64,000 nucleotides of DNA from Lichenicola sp964247725. Lineage in GTDB: Bacteria > Pseudomonadota > Alphaproteobacteria > Acetobacterales > Acetobacteraceae. Shown here piece by piece: positions 1 to 8,557 of the stretch. Each line of letters starts with the position of its first letter. Within the stretch, counting starts at the first letter, position 1. The DNA lies in the NCBI GenBank assembly GCA_964247725.1, contig CAXTVM010000005.1, positions 1 through 64,000 of the forward strand. The letters are read 5' to 3'. The notes under the pieces are model-generated. The model was given only the letters and a program-made list of their open reading frames with translations. It searched no databases and had not been told where the DNA came from. The translations under genes and the position numbers were made by a program.

Positions 1-1
1 C

Positions 2-236
2 GCGCTCGACGCGGCGTTCGCCGCCGGCCGGATCGACATCGTGGGCCGCATGCTGACGGCGCAAGGTAGGTCGTACGGTGATGTTGGAGGCCGTGCGCGA
101 GCTGTCGGATGACCTCGTCAACCGATCACTCGATCCACGTGCGGTTGTCCTGGAGCAGACGCTGCGGAAGCTGGAGCGCCCGCTGCCGCGTCCCGATCTC
201 GCCAGCCCGCCTGACTGGGAGGGATACACGCCATGA
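2..236 (+). pseudogene. Possible 3' end of a toxin-like gene, frameshifted (partial)
   Basis: Two short reading frames tile this edge. The first (2-112) enters the window already open and reads ALDAAFAAGRIDIVGRML. The second (81-236, ATG at 81) reads MLEAVRELSDDLV and continues to a TGA that overlaps the next gene's ATG as ATGA. Removing one base near 80 would join them into one acidic, helix-like C-terminus. The tight overlap with an Imm11-like immunity gene suggests the 3' end of a polymorphic toxin. That is inference from position: no catalytic motif is visible and the 5' part lies outside the window. The second frame could instead be a separate 51-residue protein. Confidence 0.35.
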
Positions 237-901
237 ACGTCTATGAGGTAGGGGCCGATCTCGCGTATGGTGTGTTCACTCGGATACGCAACGATGACGG
301 CCGCGTGGGTTGGGAGCGACGGAGTGAGGCAGCCGGTCATCCAAGTGCGGCCGACTGGCATCCTCCCCGCCTGGAGAATCCCCGCGGAAAGGCGAAGGTC
401 TTGCCGGTTGAGTGCGTCGGCGCAGCCGCATTCAGTGGCGGAGACATGCTCCTGAACCAACGGGCGCGCCAGATGCTGGCCCCGCTGCTGCTGCCGTGTG
501 GCGAGTACCTGCCGGTCCAGTTAGAGGGCTTGGACTACCACTGGTTCAACTGCACGACCCTTGCCGACGTCGCCGACCAGGATCGGATCGAAGGTAAGCG
601 CTCAGCATACCGCCACGTGCCACCAGCTTGTTGGAGCCGCGTCACCCGTTGGGCTTTTCATCCCGAGCGGGTGGCGGATGCGCCAGCCATCTTCACAGTG
701 CCGCAATGACGCTTCTGTCTGATGTGCACGGACGTGCTGCGGCAGGCGGTGGAGGCGCACGACCTGCTGGAGTTCCGGTTCGACCTCCTGTGGTCGCCGG
801 AGACGGGCGGCGTGGAGATCGACGACTCCCTGGCGCAGTTCTTCGGCGAGTCCGGCCGGCAGATGAACATCGCCGGCAAGGAACGACGCAAGGCGATGTA
901 G
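233..901 (+). pseudogene. Imm11-like immunity protein gene with an in-frame stop
   Basis: The frame opened by the ATG at 233 is stopped by TGA at 707-709 after 158 codons. The same frame then continues without shift to TAG at 899-901, for 223 codons in all. The parts before the stop (SGGDMLLNQRARQML, PVQLEGLDYHWFNC) and after it (CTDVLRQAVEAHDLLEFRF, then LLWSPE) together resemble the Imm11/DUF1629 immunity family, in which a 'seen to be a bound residue / G-x-Y-x-FN' core is followed by a C-terminal segment ending in a tryptophan-containing strand. A CGA-to-TGA change would explain the stop. Imm11 proteins neutralise toxins encoded just upstream, and the upstream frame here also looks broken. 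I read it as a decayed toxin-immunity locus; a truncated but functional 158-residue protein is less likely. Confidence 0.6.
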
Positions 902-933
902 GCCCGTCCGGCCGGACGGACGACGGGACGTTC

Positions 934-2550
934 CTAGGCCGCCCGCTGCCCCCGCTGCCGCGCATCCGCCATCCCCTGCAGCATCGGCACCAGCCGCTCC
1001 GCCACACCGGCCCAGTCGCCCGTGCTCGCCTGCCGGATGATGGTGAGCGAGGGGTACCAGGGGCTGTCGGCGCGGTCGTGGAACCAGCGCCAGCAATTGT
1101 CGTAGCGGTCGAGCAGGATCACGGGCAGGCCGAGGCCGCCGGCCAGGTGGACGACCGAGGTGTCGACGCTGACCACCACGTCGAGGTGACGCATCAGGCT
1201 CGCGGTATCGTCCATGTCGACGACCGCACCCATCGGGTCGGCGATCCGCAAGCCTCCCGGCGGCGCCCGCAGCTCCTCCGCGTAGGGTCCCATCTGCAGG
1301 CTCACCAGCCGGACGTGGCGCAGCCGGGCGAGGGGGGCCAGGGCGGCCAGGCCGATGCTGCGCTTGCGGTCCACCATGTTGGCGGCCAGGTTCTCCAGCC
1401 GTGGCGCGCCGCCCCAGGCGAGCCCGACCCGGAGCGGTCGGCTAGGGTCGGGGCCGGCGACGAGATCGTCGGGGAGCAGCTCGGCTACGGCGTCGACCCG
1501 GTCCGGGTCGGTGCGCAGGTAGGGCGGCGGCAGCCCCCACAGCTCCGGCCTGCCGGAGAAGGCGCGCGGCAGGCTGATGAACGGGCAGTGCCAGTCCGCC
1601 TCCAGCCGGATGTCGTCGGTGGCGATCACGCCGGCCACCCCCTCGACCCGCGCCGCCAGCCGCGCCAGGTTCGGCGGCACCCACAGCAGCACCCGGGCAC
1701 CCAGCCGGGCCAGCAGCGGCACGTAGCGCAGGTACATCAGCGTGTCGCCGACCCCCTCCTCGTGCGTGACCAGCACACTGCGGCCTGCGAGGTCGGCGTC
1801 GCGGCGCAGCGTCGGCAGCAGGCGGTCCAGCGGCAGCTCGGTGTGGCCGGGCAGCCGGAAGCGCCACTCGTGCTCCTGCCAGCCCTGCACCATGCGCCCG
1901 GCCTTCAGCAGGCAGATCGAATGATTGAGCCGGACCTGCGCCTCGGCCGGCTTCAGCTGGATGCTCTGCCGGTAGGCCGACAGCGCCTCCTCGAACGCGC
2001 CCTCGTTCGCCAGCGTGCAGCCGAGGTTGGCCCAAGCCGGTGCGTTGCCGGGGTCGCGCTCCACCACCTCGCGGAACAGCGCCAGGCCTTCGGCCACCTG
2101 CGCCTGCCCGATCAGGATGATCGCGCGCTGGTTCAGCGCCGACGGCTCCTGCGGCTGCAGCGCCAGGCTGCGCCCGACCGCCGCCATCGCCTCGTCGAGC
2201 CGGCCCAGCTCGTACAGCAGCTGGCCGTGGCTGAGCTGCAGCTTCCAATCGTCCGGGGTCAGCGCCAGGCAGGCCAGGAACGCCGCCTCGGCGTCGCGGC
2301 CGCGATACTGGCGGTGCAGCAGGCCCAGCAGGTCCAGGCAGGGATGCACGTTGGCCGGCCGCGCCGCCGCCACCGCGGTGAGCAGGGGGGCGGCGGCCCC
2401 GGCCGCGCCGGACCCGGCGAGCGCCAGCCCGAACAGCAACTGGCCCTCGAGGTCGCCGCCCTGCGCATACGGCGCCACCTCGTCCCGCGCCGGCTCGAAC
2501 CGGCCCTGCTGCAGCAGCGCGTAGCCGTGCTTCAGCGCCGCCAGCCGCAT
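934..2550 (-). CDS. TPR protein with a glycosyltransferase family 9-like domain
   Basis: This 538-residue protein has about four to five tetratricopeptide units in residues 1-210 (for example HGQLLYELGRLDEAM and WANLGCTLANEGAFEEAL). A GT9/GT-B-like domain follows from about 255 to 520, with the characteristic GVGDTLMYLRY loop and a late VSVDTSVVHLAGGLGLPV nucleotide-sugar-binding segment. Proteins of this layout are widespread in Acetobacteraceae and are presumed to act on surface polysaccharide or glycoprotein, but the substrate cannot be read from sequence. No signal peptide or membrane segment is visible. The start ATG overlaps the stop of the response-regulator gene by one base (TGATG), so the two are probably translationally coupled. 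Confidence 0.85.
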   Translation of the reverse strand: MRLAALKHGYALLQQGRFEPARDEVAPYAQGGDLEGQLLFGLALAGSGAAGAAAPLLTAVAAARPANVHPCLDLLGLLHRQYRGRDAEAAFLACLALTPDDWKLQLSHGQLLYELGRLDEAMAAVGRSLALQPQEPSALNQRAIILIGQAQVAEGLALFREVVERDPGNAPAWANLGCTLANEGAFEEALSAYRQSIQLKPAEAQVRLNHSICLLKAGRMVQGWQEHEWRFRLPGHTELPLDRLLPTLRRDADLAGRSVLVTHEEGVGDTLMYLRYVPLLARLGARVLLWVPPNLARLAARVEGVAGVIATDDIRLEADWHCPFISLPRAFSGRPELWGLPPPYLRTDPDRVDAVAELLPDDLVAGPDPSRPLRVGLAWGGAPRLENLAANMVDRKRSIGLAALAPLARLRHVRLVSLQMGPYAEELRAPPGGLRIADPMGAVVDMDDTASLMRHLDVVVSVDTSVVHLAGGLGLPVILLDRYDNCWRWFHDRADSPWYPSLTIIRQASTGDWAGVAERLVPMLQGMADARQRGQRAA

Positions 2551-2912
2551 CAGCCCTCGCCGATGAGCCGACGCACGGCGGACGAGATCGCCGAGGGGAG
2601 GTAGGGCTTGTTGATGTGCAGGTCGAGCGGGTTGCCGCCGGCGCGCGGATCCGGCCGCCCACTCATGAAGATCACCGGCAGGTCGGGCCGGGTGTCGCGC
2701 GCGCGGGCGGCCAGCGCGTTGCCGTCGATCGAGCCCGGCAGCTGGATGTCGGTCAGCATCACGGCCAGGTCGCCGCCGTCGCCCAGCACCGCCAGCGCCT
2801 CTTCGGCGTCGCCGGCCTCGACCACCTCGTAGCCGTCGTCGGTCAGCACCTCGGCCAGGGTCATGCGGATGAGGAACTCGTCCTCGACGATCAGCAGCCG
2901 GCGAGCGGCCAT
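2550..2912 (-). CDS. Stand-alone CheY-like response regulator
   Basis: This is a single receiver domain of 120 residues with no output domain. The acidic pocket (E10, D11), the phospho-acceptor D55 in VMLTDIQLPG, the switch residue S84 and the conserved K102 are all present. The start at 2912 (MAARRLLIVEDEF) gives the normal receiver N-terminus. The frame stays open upstream to 3074, but that extension would read through repeat sequence and is rejected. It overlaps the downstream TPR/glycosyltransferase gene by one base. No histidine kinase is nearby, so its partner is unknown. Confidence 0.9.
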   Translation of the reverse strand: MAARRLLIVEDEFLIRMTLAEVLTDDGYEVVEAGDAEEALAVLGDGGDLAVMLTDIQLPGSIDGNALAARARDTRPDLPVIFMSGRPDPRAGGNPLDLHINKPYLPSAISSAVRRLIGEG

Positions 2913-2992
2913 GCGGGATCTCCGATGGTGCGGGTCATTACGCGGCAGACTAGGCCCGACCTGCCGACGCGGTGCAAGTTGTCGCATCGGGA

Positions 2993-3150
2993 GGAAGGCC
3001 AGGAGCTCTGCCCCTGAACCCCGCTGGGGCCGCGGGCCCCAGACCCCGATTCGTTTAGGTATGCCTTCAAGCATGGACCATCTTCTTATGAACGGGGATT
3101 TGGGGCCTGCGGCACCAACGGGTTCAAGGCAGAGCCCCGGCCTTCTTCCC
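2993..3150. repeat. NPE nested-palindrome element, copy 1 (complete)
   Basis: The element is about 158 bp. It begins GGAAGGCCAGGAGCTCTGCC, contains the inner palindrome GGGGCCGCGGGCCCC, a core with CCCCGATTCG and TTCTTATGAACGGGG, then a mirrored inner arm and a mirrored outer arm ending CCGGCCTTCTTCC. The outer arms are hairpins in themselves, the inner arms are second hairpins, and the two halves are imperfect inverted copies of each other. It sits between the divergent response-regulator and sterol-desaturase genes and is in the same orientation as the copy at 35556. This copy is the most diverged of the complete ones in its arms. Confidence 0.9.
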
Positions 3151-3178
3151 CCGCCCGCGATCGTGATAGCATCGCTCC

Positions 3179-4132
3179 ATGACCGACCCTTTCGCCTGGA
3201 TCGCCGGCTGGATCCACGAGACCGTGCTGCTGCCGCTGCTGTTCCGCGCGCACCTGATGCAGTGGGAGGACACCTCCTTCATGTGGGCGCTGTTCGCGAC
3301 CTACGGCGTGCTGCAGGTGGCGGTGAACACCGCCATCTGCGTGCCGGCCGAGCGGCTGCGGCCGCTGGTGCGCTGGGAGCGCCGCGACGCGGTGGCGATG
3401 GACGTGTTCTACACGCTGCTGGCCCGCATCGGCGTGTTCCCGCTGGCGACGTTCTTCGGCTTCTACTGGATCCAGACCGCGCTGAACGGCTGGATGACCG
3501 ACCACGGCTACATCCCGCCGACGCTGGAGACGCTGTTCCCGGCGCTGCTGGCGGCGCCGGCGCTGACCTTCCTGATCTATGCGGTGCTGCTGGACTTCGC
3601 CGAGTACTGGCGCCACCGCCTCAGCCACACGTTCGGCTGGTGGTACGGGCTGCACGCGCTGCACCACGCGCAGCGGCAGATGACGTTCTGGTCCGACGAC
3701 CGCAACCACGTGCTGGACGACGTCATCACCTATGTCTGGTTCATCGCCGCCGGGCTGCTGATCGGGGTACCGCCGATGCAGTTCCCGCTGCTGGTGCTGA
3801 CCATCCGGCTGGTCGAGAGCTTCAGCCACGCCAACACCAGGATCGGGTTCGGCTGGCTCGGCGAGTGCCTGCTGGTGTCGCCGCAGTTCCACCGCGCCCA
3901 TCACGGGCTCGACGCCGCCGGCCGCAACAGCTGCAACTACGGCGGCGTGTTCCCCTGGTGGGACATGCTGTTCCGCACCGCCGACTTCCGCCACGACGTG
4001 GTCGAGACCGGCGACGCCCGCGCGCCCGAGGCGCTGGCCAGCGGCTCCTGGCTCGATCAGCAGCGCGCCGGTCTTGCTTTGTCGTGGCGCCTGCTGACCC
4101 GGCACCGTCGCATGCGGGTGCCGGCGCAGTAG
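3179..4132 (+). CDS. Sterol desaturase / fatty acid hydroxylase family protein
   Basis: This 317-residue membrane protein of the di-iron hydroxylase superfamily (PF04116) shows the histidine clusters expected for metal binding: HRLSH (146-150), HALHH (159-163), a further His near 217, and SPQFHRAHH (236-242). Hydrophobic segments lie near 35-55, 75-100, 120-140 and 185-210. The family hydroxylates or desaturates sterols, hopanoid-like lipids, carotenoids or fatty acids using O2; which lipid is used here cannot be told. The gene stands alone, directly after an NPE repeat and ahead of an oppositely oriented secreted-protein gene. Confidence 0.85.
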   Translation: MTDPFAWIAGWIHETVLLPLLFRAHLMQWEDTSFMWALFATYGVLQVAVNTAICVPAERLRPLVRWERRDAVAMDVFYTLLARIGVFPLATFFGFYWIQTALNGWMTDHGYIPPTLETLFPALLAAPALTFLIYAVLLDFAEYWRHRLSHTFGWWYGLHALHHAQRQMTFWSDDRNHVLDDVITYVWFIAAGLLIGVPPMQFPLLVLTIRLVESFSHANTRIGFGWLGECLLVSPQFHRAHHGLDAAGRNSCNYGGVFPWWDMLFRTADFRHDVVETGDARAPEALASGSWLDQQRAGLALSWRLLTRHRRMRVPAQ

Positions 4133-4153
4133 AGGAACGCCGTCAGGCCCTGT

Positions 4154-4654
4154 TCAGGCCCCCTTCAGCTTGGTGTTGCACTGGCTGTAGTAGCCGTTCT
4201 TTGCGATCCAACCGAGGCCACCGTTGGCGCCCGAGGCCTTGTTGGCGTGATACTGGTCGAGGCAGGTCTTCTTCCGCCCCTGACCGGCGCTGAGTTTGGC
4301 GTATCTCGGATCGATGGCGGTTGGGAAGGTGGCATTACCGGTGACGGCAGGCGGGTGGCCGGCCGCGGCGGGTGCGGGTGTCTTGGCGGTCGCGACCGTG
4401 GCTCGGGCCTGGGTGGCGGCCGAAACCGGGGCGGTGGTGGCCGCGGCTGCCGTCGTCGCGCCGACGGGTGCGACGGCATCGCACTGGGTGGCGCGGAAGG
4501 TCTTCCAGTCGGCGCCGTTCAGCGTCCCGGCCGTCTTCGCGGCCTGATACCTGAGGCTGCATTCCTTGAGGCTGGTGGCGCCCAGGGCCGGCGGCGCCGC
4601 GAGCGCCATCACCATCGCTGCCACGATCCAGCCCGTGTAACCCGTGTTCGTCAT
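4154..4654 (-). CDS. Secreted protein with two PsiF-like repeats
   Basis: A 166-residue exported protein. Residues 1-26 form a signal peptide ending near ALG-A. Two short cysteine-paired units follow, one near residues 29-58 (KECSLRYQAAKTAGTL through W and a closing ATQC) and one near 128-162 (KTCLDQYHANKASG through W and a closing YSQC). They are joined by a long Ala/Thr/Pro-rich linker of low complexity. The units resemble the PsiF repeat of phosphate-starvation-induced proteins, but the match is only in pattern. The function is unknown; a periplasmic location is inferred from the signal peptide. Confidence 0.75.
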   Translation of the reverse strand: MTNTGYTGWIVAAMVMALAAPPALGATSLKECSLRYQAAKTAGTLNGADWKTFRATQCDAVAPVGATTAAAATTAPVSAATQARATVATAKTPAPAAAGHPPAVTGNATFPTAIDPRYAKLSAGQGRKKTCLDQYHANKASGANGGLGWIAKNGYYSQCNTKLKGA

Positions 4655-4717
4655 CGATCCGTCCCCATCTCGTTGGTGCGCCAGCGTATCGAAGGCGAAC
4701 CGTCGCGGCTAGGGTTC

Positions 4718-5185
4718 CTATCGGCTGCCGCCGATCAGCCGCTGCACCAGCCCGCCGAAGTCGAAGCCTTCGCCCTGCGGGGCCGCCGCCTCCGCGCCGG
4801 TCATGGCCGAACCCTGGGACGCCGGGCCGCTCTGCATCTCCCCGCCCGGCACCTGTCCACCCGGCGTCTGGCTGTCGACCGCGTGCGGCAGCAGGTGCGC
4901 CAGCATGGCGGTGGCGACGCTGGCGGGCACGCCGTGCGCCTCGGCGAAGCTCTCGATCTCCTGCGGCGGGAACACCCGCGTCACCTCCTCGGCCGCCAGC
5001 GGCAGGTTGGCACCCGAACCGGTCCAGGACTGCATCTTGTCGCCGAGCCCGGCGGACTCGAACCGGGACATCAGGCCGGGCAGGCCACCGGCGCTGGAGA
5101 ACGCCGTCGACAGCAGCCCGCCCGCCGCGTCGGCGTGCGTCTGGTTCTGCATCAGGCCTTCCAGCGATCCCAGGAACCCACTCAT
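4718..5185 (-). CDS. YidB/DUF937-family protein
   Basis: A protein of about 155 residues with the DUF937 (YidB) pattern: a Gly/Leu-rich helical start (GFLGSLEGL), the mid-domain FESAGLGDKMQSW and the conserved VFPPQEIESFAEAHGV segment before LAHLLPHAVD. The C-terminal third is Gly/Pro/Ala-rich and ends in FDFGGLVQRLIGG. The ATG at 5185 gives the usual N-terminus; an ATG at 5200 would add five residues. The family has no established biochemical role. The gene is divergent from the exonuclease gene at 5297. Confidence 0.8.
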   Translation of the reverse strand: MSGFLGSLEGLMQNQTHADAAGGLLSTAFSSAGGLPGLMSRFESAGLGDKMQSWTGSGANLPLAAEEVTRVFPPQEIESFAEAHGVPASVATAMLAHLLPHAVDSQTPGGQVPGGEMQSGPASQGSAMTGAEAAAPQGEGFDFGGLVQRLIGGSR

Positions 5186-5296
5186 CGGCCAAGTCTCCAT
5201 TGCTGCCGCGGGTCGAACGAGCTGCTGCGGCACCGGGTTCCCGCCGCCGGACCCCGCCTGCAACCCGACCGGCCGCCCGGCGGTTGCAGTGCCACG

Positions 5297-6376
5297 ATGC
5301 CGCATCCCGAGACCTGGCTGAAGGTGCTGCCCGACGGGCTGTGGTGCGAGCCCGGCGGCTTCTTCATCGACCCCGTGCGCCCGGTGGAGCGCGCCGTCAT
5401 CACCCATGCGCATGCTGATCACGCGCGGCCCGGCCACGGCGCGGTGCTGGCCAGCGCCGAGACGCTGGCGATCATGGACGTGCGGATGGGGGAAGGGCGG
5501 TCGGGCGGCAGCCAGCAGGCGCTGGCCTACGGCGAGATCCTGCGGGAAGGCGAGGTCACACTGTGGCTGCAGCCGGCCGGCCACGTGCTCGGCAGCGCGC
5601 AGGTGGCGATGGAGCATCGCGGCAGCCGCGCGGTGGTGTCGGGCGACTACAAGCGGGTCGCCGACCCTACCTGCCGGCCGTTCGAGCCGATCGCCTGCGA
5701 CGTGTTCGTCACCGAGGCGACATTCGGGCTGCCGGTGTTTCGCCATCCGCCGCCGGCGGGCGAGATCGCGCGGCTGCTGGATAGCGTACGGCTGTTCCCC
5801 GAGCGCACCCACGTGGTCGGCTGCTACGCCCTCGGCAAGTGCCAGCGCCTGATCCGGCTGCTGCGCGAGGCAGGTTACGATGAGCCGCTCTACCTGCACG
5901 GCGCGCTGCTGCCGGTCTGCCGCGCCTACGAGGCGATGGGGGTGTCGCTCGGCGACCTGCGCCCCGCCACCGTCGCCGCCAAGGCGGAGCTGGCCGGCGC
6001 CGTCGTGCTGGCGCCGCCGGGCGCGATCGCCGACCGCTGGGCGCGGCGACTGGCCGACCCGGTCACCTGCCTGGCGTCCGGCTGGATGCGGGTGCGGCAG
6101 CGGGCGAAGGTGCGCGGCATCGAGCTGCCGCTGGTGATCTCGGACCATTGCGACTGGGACGAGCTGTGCCGGACCCTGGTCGATGTCGGCGCGCCGGAGG
6201 TCTGGGTCACGCACGGCCGCGAGGAGGCCCTGATCCATGCCGCCGAGGCGCAGGGCCGCGTCGGCCGCGCCCTCCGCCTGGTCGGCTACGGCGACGAGGA
6301 GGAGGAAGAAACCAATCCGGGTCTGGGACCGGTGGTCCCAGCGGGTCCAGGGCAGAGCCCTGGCCTTCCTTCCTGA
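5297..6376 (+). CDS. Ligase-associated DNA exonuclease (metallo-beta-lactamase fold)
   Basis: A protein of about 359 residues of the beta-CASP/MBL type. The metal-binding HAHADHARPGHG motif lies near residue 38, with later GDYK and ISDHCDW motifs. In many bacteria this gene is paired with an ATP-dependent ligase in a DNA-damage-response module, and here its stop overlaps the ligase ATG by one base (TGATG at 6374-6378). The last 18 or so residues (GLGPVVPAGPGQSPGLPS) are encoded by an NPE repeat arm, so the native C-terminus has been extended or replaced. The family name is secure; the activity is inferred from homologues. Confidence 0.88.
   Translation: MPHPETWLKVLPDGLWCEPGGFFIDPVRPVERAVITHAHADHARPGHGAVLASAETLAIMDVRMGEGRSGGSQQALAYGEILREGEVTLWLQPAGHVLGSAQVAMEHRGSRAVVSGDYKRVADPTCRPFEPIACDVFVTEATFGLPVFRHPPPAGEIARLLDSVRLFPERTHVVGCYALGKCQRLIRLLREAGYDEPLYLHGALLPVCRAYEAMGVSLGDLRPATVAAKAELAGAVVLAPPGAIADRWARRLADPVTCLASGWMRVRQRAKVRGIELPLVISDHCDWDELCRTLVDVGAPEVWVTHGREEALIHAAEAQGRVGRALRLVGYGDEEEEETNPGLGPVVPAGPGQSPGLPS
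6321..6373. repeat. NPE half-element (arm) inside the exonuclease 3' end
   Basis: One NPE half is present: inner palindrome GGGACCGGTGGTCCC followed by the outer hairpin GGGTCCAGGGCAGAGCCCTGG and the terminal CCTTCCTTCC. It is read through in frame by the exonuclease gene, and the TGATG junction with the ligase follows it directly. Confidence 0.85.
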
Positions 6377-7974
6377 TGATCGCCTTCGCCGAGTTGCTTG
6401 AGAGATTGACTTTGACCCCCGGCCGCCTGGCCAAGGTCGCCCTGCTGCGCCGCTTCTTCGAAACCGAGCCCGACCCAGACCGCGGCATCGGACTTGCGGC
6501 GGTGACCGGCGAGCTCGCCTTCGAGGCCGCCAAGCCCGGCCTGATCCGGGCGCTGGCCGAGGCCCGCACCGACCCGGTGCTGTTCGCCTGGTCATACGAC
6601 TACGTGGGCGACCTGGCCGAGACGGTGGCGCTGATGTGGCCGGAGCGCCCGACCAACGCGTCGCCGCCGCTGCTGGCCGAGGTGGTGGCGGCGCTAGCTT
6701 CCACGGCCAAGCCCGACCTGCCTGCCCTGGTCGCCGGCTGGCTGGACGCCTCGCCGGTCTCGGTCCGCTACGCCATCCTCAAGCTCATCACCGGGGCGCT
6801 GCGGGTCGGCGCCTCGGTGCGGCTGGCCAAGATCGCGCTGGCGGAGCTGAGCGGCGGCACGATCGCGGCGGACGACATCGAGGAGGTCTGGCACGGCCTG
6901 CTGCCACCCTATGCCGAGCTGTTCGCCTGGGTGGAGGGGCGCGGCCCGCGTCCGGACCCGGCCGACGCGCCGGTGTTCCGGCCGCCGATGCTGGCGCACC
7001 CGCTGGAGGCGCCGGACTTGGCGGCGCTGCCGTTCGAGGCGTTCGCGGCCGAGTGGAAGTGGGACGGCATCCGGGTACAGCTGGTCTCGACGCCCGGCGG
7101 CCGCCGGCTCTACTCGCGCGGCGCCGACGACATCTCGGCCGCGTTTCCCGAGATCGTCGAGCGCATGGGCTTCGACGCCGTGCTGGACGGCGAGCTGCTG
7201 GTGCTGCGCGACGGCGAGGTGGCGCCGTTCGCCGACCTGCAGCAGCGCCTGAACCGGAAGGCGCCGACCGCGCGGACCCTGGCCGAGTTCCCGGTCTCGG
7301 TGCGGCTCTACGACATCCTTTTCGACCGCGGCGACGATGTGCGGCCGCTGCCGTTCACCGAGCGGCGGACGCGGCTGGAGGCGTTCGTGGCGCGCGAGCG
7401 GCCGGACCGCATGGACCTGTCGGAGATCGTCGCGGCGCCCAGCCTGGAGGCGCTATCGGTGCTGCGCGACGGCGCCCGGGCTGCCTCGATCGAGGGGCTG
7501 ATGCTGAAGCGCCGCGACAGCCCCTACCTGCCCGGCCGGCCCAAGGGAATGTGGTGGAAGTGGAAGCGTGACCCGCTCACCATCGACGCGGTGCTGATGT
7601 ACGCGCAGCGCGGTCACGGCAAGCGCAGCTCGTTCTACTCCGACTACACGTTCGGTCTCTGGCGCCAGGGCGATGCCGGCGCCGACGAGCTGGTGCCGGT
7701 CGGCAAGGCCTATTCCGGCTTCACCGATGCCGAGCTGGTGCAGCTCGACCGCTGGATCCGCAACAACACCACCCAGCGGTACGGCCCGGTGCGCGAGGTC
7801 GACCACGAGCCACGCCACGGCATCGTGCTGGAGATCGCGTTCGATGCGGCGCAGCGCTCGAACCGGCACAAGTCGGGGGTGGCGCTGCGCTTTCCGCGCG
7901 TGGCGCGGCTGCGCCTGGACAAGCGGCCCGAGGATGCGGATCGGCTCGAGGGCCTGATGCGCACCATCGTCTGA
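6376..7974 (+). CDS. ATP-dependent DNA ligase (ligase-associated DNA-damage module)
   Basis: A 532-residue ligase. Residues 1-190 form the DNA-binding N-domain, followed by the nucleotidyltransferase domain. The nucleophile is K228 in EWKWDGIR, and later motifs include VLDGELLVL, IEGLMLKRRDSPYL and WWKWKRDPL. The OB domain closes the protein, with YSGFTDAELVQLD and a conserved GIVLEIAF. It seals nicks via an enzyme-AMP intermediate. Homologues in this arrangement are linked to tolerance of DNA-damaging agents (the NCBI family is named for cisplatin damage response). It is translationally coupled to the exonuclease; the helicase and phosphoesterase partners often seen with this pair are absent here. 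Confidence 0.93.
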   Translation: MIAFAELLERLTLTPGRLAKVALLRRFFETEPDPDRGIGLAAVTGELAFEAAKPGLIRALAEARTDPVLFAWSYDYVGDLAETVALMWPERPTNASPPLLAEVVAALASTAKPDLPALVAGWLDASPVSVRYAILKLITGALRVGASVRLAKIALAELSGGTIAADDIEEVWHGLLPPYAELFAWVEGRGPRPDPADAPVFRPPMLAHPLEAPDLAALPFEAFAAEWKWDGIRVQLVSTPGGRRLYSRGADDISAAFPEIVERMGFDAVLDGELLVLRDGEVAPFADLQQRLNRKAPTARTLAEFPVSVRLYDILFDRGDDVRPLPFTERRTRLEAFVARERPDRMDLSEIVAAPSLEALSVLRDGARAASIEGLMLKRRDSPYLPGRPKGMWWKWKRDPLTIDAVLMYAQRGHGKRSSFYSDYTFGLWRQGDAGADELVPVGKAYSGFTDAELVQLDRWIRNNTTQRYGPVREVDHEPRHGIVLEIAFDAAQRSNRHKSGVALRFPRVARLRLDKRPEDADRLEGLMRTIV

Positions 7975-7978
7975 GAGC

Positions 7979-8557
7979 GTGTTGCACGAGGCGTTCTTCC
8001 GGCGCGACGCCGCATCGGTCGCGCACGAGCTGATCGGCGCCACCCTGCTGGTGGACGGCGTCGGCGGCACGATCGTCGAGACCGAGGCCTACGACCGCGC
8101 CGATCCCGCCTCGCACAGCGTCAGCGGGCCGACCCGCCGCAACGCCGCGATGTTCGGGCCGATCGGTCGCGCTTACGTGTATCGCTCGTATGGCATCCAC
8201 TGGTGCCTGAACCTGGTGTGCGGCGTCGAACCCGGCAGCGCGGTGCTGATCCGCGCCCTGCAGCCGACATCCGGGCTGGACCGGATGCAGGCGCGCCGCG
8301 GCACCGAAGTCCTGCGCGACCTGTGCCGCGGCCCCGGCCGCCTGTGCCAGGCGCTCGCCGTAACCGGGACTCTCGACCACCACCGTCTCGATCGTCCGCC
8401 GTTCGAGTTCCGGGTTCGCGCCGGGCCGGTCCTGCTGACGGCCGGCCGCCGCATCGGCATCACCCGTGGGGTCGAGACGCCGTGGCGGTTCTGCCTGGCC
8501 GGCTCGCGCTTCGTCAGCCGAACGACCGCCGGTCCGCGGTCCGAACCGGGCCTCTAG
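7979..8557 (+). CDS. DNA-3-methyladenine glycosylase (AAG/MPG family)
   Basis: A 192-residue monofunctional base-excision-repair glycosylase of the eukaryotic-type AAG family. Hallmarks are IGATLLVDG, the catalytic-region ETEAYDRADPASHS, the AMFGPIGRAYVYRSYGIHWC strand with its DNA-intercalating Tyr, and LCRGPGRLCQAL near residue 117. The start is GTG at 7979, five bases after the ligase stop, so these repair genes form one run. The TAG stop lies within the terminal CTAGAGCATGATCC of a repeat element. Confidence 0.92.
   Translation: MLHEAFFRRDAASVAHELIGATLLVDGVGGTIVETEAYDRADPASHSVSGPTRRNAAMFGPIGRAYVYRSYGIHWCLNLVCGVEPGSAVLIRALQPTSGLDRMQARRGTEVLRDLCRGPGRLCQALAVTGTLDHHRLDRPPFEFRVRAGPVLLTAGRRIGITRGVETPWRFCLAGSRFVSRTTAGPRSEPGL

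Noticed and set aside
2912..3074. N-terminal extension of the response regulator
   Set aside because: The extension would translate through an NPE repeat; the receiver domain begins normally at 2912.
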